Part shown: positions 9,362 through 18,782 of the stretch, piece after piece
Layout of the letters: the number at the start of each line of letters is the position of its first letter
Position numbering within the stretch: position 1 is the stretch's first letter
The notes under the pieces: model-generated
Told to the model about the DNA's origin: nothing
Seen by the model: only the letters and a program-made list of their open reading frames with translations
The model's database searches: none
NCBI GenBank assembly: GCA_016211995.1
Contig: JACRHU010000045.1
Span: forward strand, 1-32,064
Length of the DNA stretch: 32,064 nt
From: Candidatus Pacearchaeota archaeon
GTDB taxonomy: Archaea; Nanobdellota; Nanobdellia; Pacearchaeales; DTIR01
Direction of reading: 5' to 3'
Position numbers and translations under genes: made by a program

Positions 9362-9622
9362 TTAAACAATGTCTTCTTCACTAACTACTATGAAATCACC
9401 TATTGCAATGATTGAGTTATAAGGAACTAAAAAGTCTTTTTCTCTTGTCCTTTCTAAATTGAGTGTATGGACAAATGGTGTTGCTTGAGCCAAAACAAGT
9501 TGAATTAGCTCACCTGTCCTTGTTTCAAAAGTTATATCTTTTGCGACACCCAATCTTTTTCCTTCTTTTGTTACAACCAGCTTACCAACAATTTCTTTTG
9601 ATGGTTTTTTATCAAGCACCAT
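9362..9622 (-). CDS. PRC-barrel domain protein
   Basis: IVGKLVVTKEGKRLGVAKDITFETRTGELIQLVL, LVPYNSIIAIGDFIVV. Confidence 0.85.
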   Translation of the reverse strand: MVLDKKPSKEIVGKLVVTKEGKRLGVAKDITFETRTGELIQLVLAQATPFVHTLNLERTREKDFLVPYNSIIAIGDFIVVSEEDIV

Positions 9623-9872
9623 ATACTATTTTTAGAAGCAAGTTATTTATAAACTTTTCTATTCTAGAGTAAATATAAGTTCTTTTTAATTAAAAAAATA
9701 GAAAGTTATTCGGTATAGAAATATAAAAATCAAAAAAAGATGAAAAAGTTTAAAAATTAATTAAAAATAAAAATTTTAGAAAAAAATAAGAAATAAAGAT
9801 TGAAGAGTAGAATAAAAAATAGTAAAAAAGAGAGTAAAAACAAAGTAAAGTTCGCTTTAATTAAAGGGTAAG

Positions 9873-9893
9873 ACCCCTTTATTTCTTATAGAA
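9873..9893 (-). promoter_or_regulatory. ORB-like element, inverted copy
   Basis: Reverse complement TTCTATAAGAAATAAAGGGGT; 16/21 to the copy at 10004; ORB-like GAAA...GGGGT. Confidence 0.5.
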
Positions 9894-10003
9894 AGAACAT
9901 TTAAAAAGAAAAATGAAAGTTGATTGGTATTTTTAAGGTTAGTTTATAAATTTTTATATATTATAATATATATTATATTAATTATAATTATTATATTATA
10001 GGT

Positions 10004-10024
10004 TTCCATAGGAAAAGAAGGTGT
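10004..10024 (+). promoter_or_regulatory. ORB-like element
   Basis: TTCCATAGGAAAAGAAGGTGT, close to archaeal ORB core TTCCAnnGGAAACGAAgGGGGT. Confidence 0.7.
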
Positions 10025-10077
10025 TGTTTTTATTTCGTGACGACACAGAAACAAAGGCTAAAATATTTAAATCCAGG

Positions 10078-10098
10078 TTCCACAGGAAATATAGGTCA
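10078..10098 (+). promoter_or_regulatory. ORB-like element
   Basis: TTCCACAGGAAATATAGGTCA; intact TTCCANNGGAAA core, degenerate G-rich part. Confidence 0.6.
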
Positions 10099-10221
10099 GT
10101 ATGTATATTTTTAATTATATGAATATTTAAAAGAAATATTAACAGTAGTTAAGCAAGACTAGGAATAAATTATTAAATAAAGAATAGAAATATAAAAAAG
10201 ACTAAGGTAGGAGTAAGAAAG

Positions 10222-11427
10222 ATGAAAGAGGTTGATAAGATATTTAATTCTTTTTTGAAAGATAGTATTTTTACTAATAAATTTATTCTTCAGACTCATT
10301 ACATACCTGAGACAATTCACCATAGAGAAAAAGAGATTACCCAGCTTGCATCTATTATTGCTCCTGCTCTAAGAATGGAAAAGATTTCAAATCTTTTTCT
10401 GTATGGAAAAACAGGCACAGGCAAAACTCTCTCTATTCTTTATCTAAGGGATCAACTTCTCAACAAATCAAAACAACAAAATAAGAGTTTAACTATAGAA
10501 TATATAAATTGTAAGCTTAAAAAAGTTGCAGATACAGAATACAGAATCCTTTCTGAATTAATAAGAAAGTTAGGTGGAAATGTTCCTTCAACAGGCCTAC
10601 CAACAGATTCTGTTTATACTAAGTTTATTGAATTGCTTGAATCAAGACCACAGGTTTTTATAATCATACTTGATGAAATAGACCATATTGTTCAAAAAAT
10701 AAGCGATAACTTCTTATATAATCTAACTAGGCTAAATTCAGAGCTTAATAAGGCACAGATAAGTATTATAGGGATTAGTAATGATTTAACTTTTCTTGAT
10801 AATCTAGACCCAAGAGTAAAAAGCAGCTTAAGTGAGGAAGAAGTTGTTTTTTCCCCCTATAATGCAGTTCAATTGCAAGATATCTTAAGAGAGAGGTCAA
10901 AAAAAGCATTCAAGTCTGGAGTGATTTCTGAAGGTGTAATTGAGAAATGTGCTGCATATGCTGCAAGAGAGCATGGAGATGCTAGGCGTGCTCTTGATTT
11001 GCTAAGAATATCAGGAGAGATTGCAGAGAGAGATCGGGATAAGAAAATTGTAATAGAGCATATAGACAAAGCAAATGAAAAGATGGAAAGAGATAAAATT
11101 CTCGATATAGTAGAAACAGAGCCTAAACAATTTCAACTAACTTTGCTAGCGATAATTAATCTTATAGATTCAAAAAAATATGATAAAATCTTTACAGGAG
11201 AGGTTTATGAACATTATCAGCAGCTATGCCAGAAGATTTCTTTTGAAACTCTGACTCAAAGAAGAGTAGGAGACATAATTGCAGAATTTGATATGCTTGG
11301 AATTATCAATGCAAAGGTAGTGAGTAAGGGTAGATATGGGAGAATGAGAGAAATTAAACTTGCTGTAAATCAGAATATTATTGAAAAGATTAAGAAAATT
11401 CTTTATGATTCTCTAAATTTAAACTAA
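10222..11427 (+). CDS. cdc6: Orc1/Cdc6 replication initiator
   Basis: HREKEITQLASIIAPAL, LYGKTGTGKT, FIIILDEIDHI, ARREHGDARRALDLLR-type sensor 2 (AAREHGDARRALDLLR), C-terminal winged helix. Confidence 0.95.
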   Translation: MKEVDKIFNSFLKDSIFTNKFILQTHYIPETIHHREKEITQLASIIAPALRMEKISNLFLYGKTGTGKTLSILYLRDQLLNKSKQQNKSLTIEYINCKLKKVADTEYRILSELIRKLGGNVPSTGLPTDSVYTKFIELLESRPQVFIIILDEIDHIVQKISDNFLYNLTRLNSELNKAQISIIGISNDLTFLDNLDPRVKSSLSEEEVVFSPYNAVQLQDILRERSKKAFKSGVISEGVIEKCAAYAAREHGDARRALDLLRISGEIAERDRDKKIVIEHIDKANEKMERDKILDIVETEPKQFQLTLLAIINLIDSKKYDKIFTGEVYEHYQQLCQKISFETLTQRRVGDIIAEFDMLGIINAKVVSKGRYGRMREIKLAVNQNIIEKIKKILYDSLNLN

Positions 11428-11435
11428 TTATCAAA

Positions 11436-13031
11436 ATGAACATATTGAAAAGCTGTATTGATAAAGGATATCTTATTGAAAAAGACCTTCTACAAATTTT
11501 AAATAGCATAAGCCAGATAGATCTTGAGATTTCACAAGAAGTTTTATCTGTGTTGCTTAATATAAGCAGGGAAAAAATATTAAAAAAGAAAATTTTTCTC
11601 GATAATTTGAATAAACTTATTATAATTCTTTTAAACTTAAAAGAAAAAAGGGAAGATAAACAAAGCCAGATCAACCAAACAATAGAGTTTCTGAATACTT
11701 TTTTGAAAGAAGAGCCAATCATCTCTATTAAAACAGAAATTAAAAAACAAGAAGAAAAAGAAGAGCACGAAATTAAAAAAGGAGTTAAAATTATTTCTTC
11801 GCCACATATTCTAAGCAAAAAAATAGAGGTAGATGATTTTGTTAAACATTTTAGAGCAAGATTTAATACAATTAAATCTATTCTCCAAGATAGAAATGAA
11901 TTGCAGAATTTAATGTCTATAAATAAGATTTCTGGGCAAAGGCAGAATATTTCTATAATTGGTATGATAATGGGTAAAAGAGTAACAAAAAATAAAAATA
12001 TCTTGCTTGATGTTGAAGATTTGACTGGAAGAATCTCTCTTCTTGTCAATCAAAATAAAGAAGAAGTATTCGCAAAAGCAAGAGACATAGTTGACGATGA
12101 TATGCTTGGATTTAAGTGTTCTGGGAATAATGAAATACTTTTTGTTAATGATATTGTTTTTCCAGATATTTTTTCTAAAGGCAAAAAAACTGCAGAAAAA
12201 GAAGAGCTCGCATTATTTTTATCTGACCTGCATGTAGGTTCAAATAAATTTCTTGAAAAAGAGTTTCTAAGATTTTTGCAATGGGTTAATGGGGAGATAG
12301 GAAGTGCTAAACAAAAAGAAATTTCAAAACAAATTAAATATTTGTTTATTATTGGGGATTTAGTTGATGGTATAGGGGTATATCCTGGACAAGAAGATGA
12401 ACTTGTTATCAAAGACATAACTGAACAATATAATAAGGTTGCAGAATTTCTTTCAAAAATAAGAAAGGACATCACAATAATTATTTGTTCAGGAAATCAT
12501 GATTCAGTTAGAATAGCAGAACCTCAACCATTGCTTGATGAAAGATTTGCTTCTGCACTATACAAACTGCCCAATATTTTATTTGTGAGCAATCCTTCTG
12601 TTGTTAATATTGCTTCATCAAAAACATTTCCTGGGTTAAACGTCCTGCTTTATCATGGTTATTCTTTTGATTATTATGCAAATGATGTGGATACATTAAG
12701 ATTGAACAGAGCATATCATAGGCCAAGTTTACTGATCAATTTTTTATTAAAAAGAAGACATCTTGCGCCAACACATGCGTCTACACTTTATATTCCGGCA
12801 GAACAAGACGCTTTAGTAATTAAAGAAATTCCAGATGTTTTTGTTTCAGCACACATTCATAAGAGCGATGTTTCAAATTATAATGGGATTACTACTATAT
12901 CCTGCTCTTGTTGGCAATCGAAAACGCCATTCCAAGAAAAAGTAGGCCATGAACCAGACCCATGTAAAGTACCAATCTTAAATTTAAAAAGCGGGCAAGT
13001 CAGCATAATTGACTTTAGTGAGGAAAAATAA
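11436..13031 (+). CDS. polB: DNA polymerase D small subunit (DP1)
   Basis: OB region RQNISIIGMIMGKRVTKNKNILLDVEDLTGRISLLV, phosphoesterase motifs LFLSDLHVGS, IIGDLVDGIGVYPGQEDEL, CSGNHDSVR, LYHGYSFD, FVSAHIHKSD. Confidence 0.95.
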   Translation: MNILKSCIDKGYLIEKDLLQILNSISQIDLEISQEVLSVLLNISREKILKKKIFLDNLNKLIIILLNLKEKREDKQSQINQTIEFLNTFLKEEPIISIKTEIKKQEEKEEHEIKKGVKIISSPHILSKKIEVDDFVKHFRARFNTIKSILQDRNELQNLMSINKISGQRQNISIIGMIMGKRVTKNKNILLDVEDLTGRISLLVNQNKEEVFAKARDIVDDDMLGFKCSGNNEILFVNDIVFPDIFSKGKKTAEKEELALFLSDLHVGSNKFLEKEFLRFLQWVNGEIGSAKQKEISKQIKYLFIIGDLVDGIGVYPGQEDELVIKDITEQYNKVAEFLSKIRKDITIIICSGNHDSVRIAEPQPLLDERFASALYKLPNILFVSNPSVVNIASSKTFPGLNVLLYHGYSFDYYANDVDTLRLNRAYHRPSLLINFLLKRRHLAPTHASTLYIPAEQDALVIKEIPDVFVSAHIHKSDVSNYNGITTISCSCWQSKTPFQEKVGHEPDPCKVPILNLKSGQVSIIDFSEEK

Positions 13032-13073
13032 GGAAAGAAAATAATAAAAGAATAAAAAATGCTATAATAAAAA

Positions 13074-13772
13074 ATGAAAAAAATAAAACTAATTGTAACA
13101 GATTTTGATGGATGTTTGGTAAAATTTGAAAATGAACCATATAACAGCAGCTGGGATGCAATGGGCCTGCTTCTTCCTGACACTAAAAAAAGACTTTGGT
13201 TTAGTGAGAGAGACAGATATATTGATTTAATTCATTCAACTGAAGAGATAGAGAGAAAGATAGAAATAGATAAAGAATGGTTTTATAGAGATTTGTCCTT
13301 GCTTGCCGGAGAAAGTGTAAATTATTTTTTGGAGAATATTTTTCCATTAAATTATACTTCTGGAGCAAAAGAATTTTTTTCTTCTGTCAAGAAAAATGGG
13401 CAAAAAATAGGAATTCTGAGCGCAGGACTTGATTTTATCATTGAAAAATCTGCAAAAGAATTGAATATGGACTTTTATATTTGTTCAGAAGCAGAGATTA
13501 AAAACAGAGTTTTGACGGGGAAAGGAAACTTTATTGTCACATTATTTAATAAAGATAGACATTTTTCTAATTTATTAGCTAATTATTCATTAAAAAAAGA
13601 AAATTCCTGTTATTTTGGGGATAATTTTAATTGTATCTCATGCATAGAGAAAGCTGGCTTAGGAATAGCAGTTAATGCAAAGACTAAAGCTGTTGAAGAT
13701 GCAGCAAAATATTCTATCAATGATTTTATGCAGGCAATTCCTTTAATTGAAGAATATAAAGGAGAAAAATGA
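13074..13772 (+). CDS. HAD-superfamily phosphatase (phosphoserine phosphatase-like)
   Basis: VTDFDGCLVKFE, GILSAGLDFIIEKSAKEL, CYFGDNFNCISCIEKAGLGIAVNA. Confidence 0.82.
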   Translation: MKKIKLIVTDFDGCLVKFENEPYNSSWDAMGLLLPDTKKRLWFSERDRYIDLIHSTEEIERKIEIDKEWFYRDLSLLAGESVNYFLENIFPLNYTSGAKEFFSSVKKNGQKIGILSAGLDFIIEKSAKELNMDFYICSEAEIKNRVLTGKGNFIVTLFNKDRHFSNLLANYSLKKENSCYFGDNFNCISCIEKAGLGIAVNAKTKAVEDAAKYSINDFMQAIPLIEEYKGEK

Positions 13773-16700
13773 GCCTTAATCAATATTTCAAGGAGATAGA
13801 GGATAAAGTTAGAGTAGCATATAGCATTGCTCAAGAAGCAAGAAATAGAGAACTGGACCCGGTTTCTATTGTTGAAATTCCACTTGCCAGAAGCCTTGCT
13901 GAGAAAGTCACTGCCCTTGTTTCTGTTAAATATCCTCAGGTAAATAATCCAGAACTTGCAAAAAGAATTCTTAGCCTAGAGAAAGAACACGGACAGCTAA
14001 ATCCTATAGTTTCTATTATTATTGCAGAGGAAATTTCAAATGAAAAATTTTGTAAGTTTAGAAGCAAACTCGAGGCAATTGATGCAGGAATTAGAATTGG
14101 TTTAGCATATACAACAATGGGTGTTGTCTCTTCGCCTCTTGAAGGGTTTACAGATTTGAAGTTAGGCAAGACTGCAAAAGGAGCCGAATATTTTAAAGTT
14201 TACTTTTCAGGACCAATAAGAAGTGCAGGAGGAACAGCAGCTGCATTTTGTGTTGTACTTGCAGATTATTTAAGAGAAAAATTTGGTTATGCAAAATATG
14301 ATGCAACAGAACAAGAAGTAAAGAGAACAGTTACAGAAGTACTAGACTATCATGAAAGAATTACAAATTTGCAATATCTCCCAAGTGAGAAAGAAGTTGA
14401 AATTATTGCGAGAAATTTACCTGTTCAAGTGACAGGTGAACCCTCTGAAGATAAAGAAGTTTCAAATTATAAAGATATAGAAAGAATTGAAACAAATTTA
14501 TTGAGAAGCGGGTTCTGTCTTGTAATAGCAGAAGGAATTGCACAAAAAGCTGCCAAGCTTATTAAAATAATCAGGGGGCTTAGAGACAAGAATTTATCTA
14601 TCTCATCATGGGATTTTTTACAAGATATTACAAAATTACAGAAAAAAGAGATTGCAGAAGCAAAGCCAAGTGCCTCTTCTACATTTATAAAAGATATTGT
14701 AGCAGGCAGGCCAATTTTTACACATCCTTCAAGACCAGGAGGTTTTAGATTGAGATATGGAAGAACAAGAACAAGCGGATATAGTGCTGTTGCAATTCAT
14801 CCTTCTACCATGATTTTATTAGAAAACTTTATTGCTATTGGTACCCAATTTAGAATGGAGAGACCAGGAAAATCTGCAGCAGTTGTTTCTTGTGATAGCA
14901 TTGAAGCTCCGCTTGTGAAATTAAATAATGGTAGTGTGATAAATCTTAAAGAGATAAGAGATACAGAAAGATTTAAACCAGAAGTTAAAGAAGTACTTTA
15001 TTTAGGAGATATACTAATAAGCTATGGAGATTTTATAAATAGGAACCATGTTTTAATGCCTGTGGGTTATACAGAAGAACAATGGGTCTCTGATTTAAAA
15101 CCTAAAACCCAGGAAAAGATAAGCCCCTCTAATATCGATATAGGACAGGTTAAAAAATTATCTCAAGAATTTAATGTTCCCTTACATCCGGCTTATATTT
15201 TTTATTGGAGCCAATTATGTGTAGATGATATTCTTCTACTACTCGAATGGCTTAAATATGCTCGCTTTGAGAATAAAATTATTCTTCCTTATGAAAGAAA
15301 ATTTGATTTGAATAAAAGGGCTTTAGAAATTTTAGGTGTTCCTCATATAGTGACTACTGAAAATGTCGTGATATCTGAAAAAGATTCATTAGCCTTAATG
15401 CTTAATCTAGGGATAGAAAAACTTAGCGAGATTGTTGAAATCTCTAAAAATTTTAGTAAACTTAAGGTTAATAATGGTCTTGATTTTATCAATAAAGTTT
15501 CAAAATTTAAGATAAAAGATAAGGCTGGAACTTTCATCGGAGCAAGAATGGGAAGACCAGAAAAAGCAAAACTTCGCAAGTTGACTGGCTCCCCAAATGT
15601 CTTATTTCCTGTTGGTGAAGCAGGAGGAAGATTAAGAAGCGTACAAGAAGCAGCAGAATCTACTGTTAAAGCAGATTTTCCAATTTATTTTTGTAATAAA
15701 TGCAATGCAGAAACTATTTATTTTATATGTGAAAATTGTGGTGAGAGAACTGGGAAAATGTATTATTGCAAGGATTGTGATCAAAAAATTCCTGAAAAGC
15801 ATTGCCATCTCCATGGAGAAAATTCTGTTGCAGAATTTACATTAAAAAGAGTTGATATGCAAAATTATTTTAACGCCGCAGTTAAGCATCTAAATTTCCA
15901 AAAAATAGAAATTCCTGAAATGATTAAAGGAGTTAAAGGAACATCATCAGGAACACATATTCCCGAAAATCTTGCTAAAGGCTTTTTAAGAGCAATGTTT
16001 AATCTTTGTGTTAATAAAGATGGCACAATAAGATATGATTGTACAGAACTGCCCATTACATATTTTAAACCTAAAGAAATTGGCACTCCGGTAGAAAAAT
16101 TAATTGAACTTGACTATATCAAAGATATTAATGGACAAAAATTAGTAAATGAAGAACAAATCTTAGAAATAAAGCCGCACGATGTTATTCTTCCTTGTTG
16201 TCCAGATAGTTTAGATGAAAATGCTGATTTTGTTTTTCAGAATATAGCTAATTTTATTGATTCTTTACTTGTAAGGTTTTATGGATTGAAACCATTTTAT
16301 GAATTAAAAAGAAAAGAAGATTTAATAGGACATTTAGTTACATGTATTGCTCCGCATAATTCTGCTTGTGTTGTTGGAAGAATAATTGGATTTAGTAAGA
16401 TTCAGGCTCTACTCGCTTCTCCATTTATGCATGCTGCTATGAGGAGGGATTGCGTTTATCCAACAACAAAATTATTTTTTTATGATGCTAAGAACAAAGA
16501 AATATTCTATGAGGGTTTAGGGGATTATGTTGAAAAGCTCATAAAAGAAAGAGCAGAAACAAAAAAAATTGATTCTTTTGGAACCCTTAAAGTAGATATA
16601 AATAAAAAAATTTATGCTTTGGGCATAGACCCATACACACATGAACTTAAAAAGAAAAAAATAAAATATTTTATCAAAGGTCCTGAAACAAAAGAATGGA

Positions 16701-18592
16701 TAAAAATTACGACAGCAACAAATCGAGAGTATATGATGACCCCATCTCATAAATTTATGTTTGTAGAGGGCAATAATTTTAGATTTAAAGAAGCTAAGAA
16801 TGCAACAGTAGGTGACCAAATTCCTGTTTTAGAAAATTTTAATTTTAAATTAGGAATAAGCAGCATTGATATAGTTGAATTGTTCAAAGAGAAGCTTACT
16901 GAGAAAGAAAAGAAGGAGATAATTGTTATTGATAATAAAAAAGAACAGAATCTTAATATTTTTTCTGGAATAGCAAATAAATCTTTTAAATTAAGACACA
17001 AATTTTCCCATCATAAAATCCCAGCAATTTTAAATATTAATGAAGACCTAATGAGACTTTTTGGGTATTATTCTGCCGAAGGTTATTCAAGAATAAATAA
17101 ATGGGTTGGACAGGTAAGCTTTAGGATTTGCAATAAAGATATGCAAACCCATATAGAAGAGATAATCAAAAGAGTTTTTGGAATTAAAGCAAGTTTAGGA
17201 GAGGATAATACAAAAATTACAATATGCAGCAAGCTTATCTACTACCTATTTAAAAGTTTAGGGATAGGGAAAGGGGCTTATGACAAAAGGAGTCCAAGAT
17301 TTATTTTTGGTTTAGATGAAAATCTTGTAAGGGAATATATTTCTGCATTTTTTGAAGGCGACGGAAGTGTTATCAAAACCTCTAAAAGAATTGTTTTTTA
17401 TTCTGTTTCGCGAGATTTGTTAGACGATATAGCATTACTTCTTTCAAAATTTCACATTATTGGAAGATATTTTAGAACAGAACCAAGGCTTCCTGGGAAA
17501 AGGGTTTTAGAAAGATATAAAGAATTAAGAAAAAAACCTAAAAAACACACATTAAATCATTTAATTTTGGGAGTTCATGATTCTTTTAAATTAAGCCAAA
17601 TTTTGCATCTCATAAACAGAGAAAGGATAGAGCAAATTAAATATCTAAGACCTGCAGAAAAGAGATATTTAGCATATGGCAGGAAACAAATTTTATTAAA
17701 AACGCAGAGCGATTATTTCATAGACTATGTCAAAAAAGTGGAGGTGATTAGAGACACTAAAAACTCATATTGTGTTGAAATAGAATGGAAGGAGGCAGAA
17801 GATAGGAATGTATTATGGGGAGAACAGATAATTAATACAAGATGCGACGGGGATGAGGCAGCAGTAATGCTCTTGCTTGATATGTTGATTAATTTCTCAA
17901 AGCAGTATCTTCCTGCACATAGGGGTGCGACGCAAGATGCTCCCCTAATCTTAAATGCAAGATTAAGAGTAGGAGAGGTAGATGATATGGTTTTTGATAT
18001 GGAAACTGTTAAAGAGTTTCCTTCTGAGTTATATGAAGCAGCGGAGAGGTTCGCATCTCCTGCCTCTATTAAAGTACCACAAGTTAAGTCTAAACTGCTT
18101 GAAGGGGATAATGCATTTGAGGATATGTTCTACACGCATGAGACTTCTGATATTAATTTAGGAGTTACGTGCAGTGCATATAAAAAATTAGCAACAATGC
18201 AAGAAAAAGTGCAAAAACAAATGTTAATCGTTGAAAAGATTCGAGCAGTTGATGCGGTAGATGTTGCCAAGCTCGTTATAGAAAGGCACCTTATAAGAGA
18301 CATAAGGGGCAATCTAAGAAAATTTTCAATGCAACAATTTAGATGTGTGAAATGCAATGAAAAATATAGAAGACCCCCACTTGCAGGGGTATGCTCTAAA
18401 TGCGGAGGAAAGATAATTTTTACGATTTCTGAGGGAGGAATAATAAAATATCTAGAACCAGCATTGCAACTTGCCACCAAATATGAAGTTCCTGGTTATA
18501 TCAGACAAAGTCTAGAGCTTACAAAGAAGCATATAGAAAGTATTTTTGGAAGAGAAACAGAAAAACAAGAGGCATTGCAAAAATGGTTCTAA
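13769..18592 (+). CDS. polC: DNA polymerase D large subunit (DP2), intein-containing
   Basis: FSGPIRSAGGTAAAFCVVLADYLR, GRTRTSGYSAVAIHP, GEAGGRLRSVQEA, CDGDEAAVMLLLDMLINFS, RGATQDAPLIL, zinc-ribbon cysteines, C-terminal PIP-box QEALQKWF. Confidence 0.96.
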   Translation: MSLNQYFKEIEDKVRVAYSIAQEARNRELDPVSIVEIPLARSLAEKVTALVSVKYPQVNNPELAKRILSLEKEHGQLNPIVSIIIAEEISNEKFCKFRSKLEAIDAGIRIGLAYTTMGVVSSPLEGFTDLKLGKTAKGAEYFKVYFSGPIRSAGGTAAAFCVVLADYLREKFGYAKYDATEQEVKRTVTEVLDYHERITNLQYLPSEKEVEIIARNLPVQVTGEPSEDKEVSNYKDIERIETNLLRSGFCLVIAEGIAQKAAKLIKIIRGLRDKNLSISSWDFLQDITKLQKKEIAEAKPSASSTFIKDIVAGRPIFTHPSRPGGFRLRYGRTRTSGYSAVAIHPSTMILLENFIAIGTQFRMERPGKSAAVVSCDSIEAPLVKLNNGSVINLKEIRDTERFKPEVKEVLYLGDILISYGDFINRNHVLMPVGYTEEQWVSDLKPKTQEKISPSNIDIGQVKKLSQEFNVPLHPAYIFYWSQLCVDDILLLLEWLKYARFENKIILPYERKFDLNKRALEILGVPHIVTTENVVISEKDSLALMLNLGIEKLSEIVEISKNFSKLKVNNGLDFINKVSKFKIKDKAGTFIGARMGRPEKAKLRKLTGSPNVLFPVGEAGGRLRSVQEAAESTVKADFPIYFCNKCNAETIYFICENCGERTGKMYYCKDCDQKIPEKHCHLHGENSVAEFTLKRVDMQNYFNAAVKHLNFQKIEIPEMIKGVKGTSSGTHIPENLAKGFLRAMFNLCVNKDGTIRYDCTELPITYFKPKEIGTPVEKLIELDYIKDINGQKLVNEEQILEIKPHDVILPCCPDSLDENADFVFQNIANFIDSLLVRFYGLKPFYELKRKEDLIGHLVTCIAPHNSACVVGRIIGFSKIQALLASPFMHAAMRRDCVYPTTKLFFYDAKNKEIFYEGLGDYVEKLIKERAETKKIDSFGTLKVDINKKIYALGIDPYTHELKKKKIKYFIKGPETKEWIKITTATNREYMMTPSHKFMFVEGNNFRFKEAKNATVGDQIPVLENFNFKLGISSIDIVELFKEKLTEKEKKEIIVIDNKKEQNLNIFSGIANKSFKLRHKFSHHKIPAILNINEDLMRLFGYYSAEGYSRINKWVGQVSFRICNKDMQTHIEEIIKRVFGIKASLGEDNTKITICSKLIYYLFKSLGIGKGAYDKRSPRFIFGLDENLVREYISAFFEGDGSVIKTSKRIVFYSVSRDLLDDIALLLSKFHIIGRYFRTEPRLPGKRVLERYKELRKKPKKHTLNHLILGVHDSFKLSQILHLINRERIEQIKYLRPAEKRYLAYGRKQILLKTQSDYFIDYVKKVEVIRDTKNSYCVEIEWKEAEDRNVLWGEQIINTRCDGDEAAVMLLLDMLINFSKQYLPAHRGATQDAPLILNARLRVGEVDDMVFDMETVKEFPSELYEAAERFASPASIKVPQVKSKLLEGDNAFEDMFYTHETSDINLGVTCSAYKKLATMQEKVQKQMLIVEKIRAVDAVDVAKLVIERHLIRDIRGNLRKFSMQQFRCVKCNEKYRRPPLAGVCSKCGGKIIFTISEGGIIKYLEPALQLATKYEVPGYIRQSLELTKKHIESIFGRETEKQEALQKWF
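16451..17836 (+). mobile_element. intein with LAGLIDADG (DOD) homing endonuclease inside DP2
   Basis: Starts CVYPTTKLFFYDAKNKEI after HAAMRRD; block B ITTATNREYMMTPSHKFMFV; LFGYYSAEG and FFEGDGSV endonuclease motifs; C-terminal SYCVEIEWKEAEDRNVLWGEQIIN followed by TRCDGDE. About 462 aa. Confidence 0.9.
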
Positions 18593-18739
18593 ATATATTT
18601 GAGAAACAGAAAAACAAGAGGCATTGCAAAAATGGTTCTAAATATATTTGAGAAACAGAAAAACAAGAGGCATTGCAAAAATGGTTCTAAATATATTTGA
18701 GAAACAGAAAAACAAGAAGCTCTTCAAAAATGGTTTTAG
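18552..18739 (+). repeat. 49-bp tandem repeat, three identical copies plus one diverged 41-bp copy, each encoding the DP2 C-terminal PIP-box tail and a stop
   Basis: Unit gagaaacagaaaaacaagaggcattgcaaaaatggttctaaatatattt at 18552, 18601 and 18650; variant gagaaacagaaaaacaagaagctcttcaaaaatggttttag at 18699. Confidence 0.97.
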
Positions 18740-18782
18740 TCAGTTAATCAAAATTTAAATAGTTTATTTTGTTCTTCATAGA

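Larger units (their letters stand above)
9873..10098. other. candidate archaeal replication origin
   Basis: A/T-only tract 9943-10000 flanked by an inverted ORB-like motif on the left and two direct ORB-like motifs on the right, directly upstream of orc1/cdc6. Confidence 0.72.

Noticed and set aside
11390-12475. Minus-strand ORFs 11390-12049 and 12050-12475
   Set aside because: Antisense to clearly coding DP1; low-complexity hydrophobic/Ser-rich translations typical of shadow ORFs.
13035-13084. Direct repeat AATAAAAAATG before the HAD gene start
   Set aside because: 11-bp low-complexity A-rich repeat; chance is a sufficient explanation.
18552-18739. Tandem 49-bp array as a CRISPR
   Set aside because: Units are directly adjacent with no spacers, and they code for the DP2 tail.
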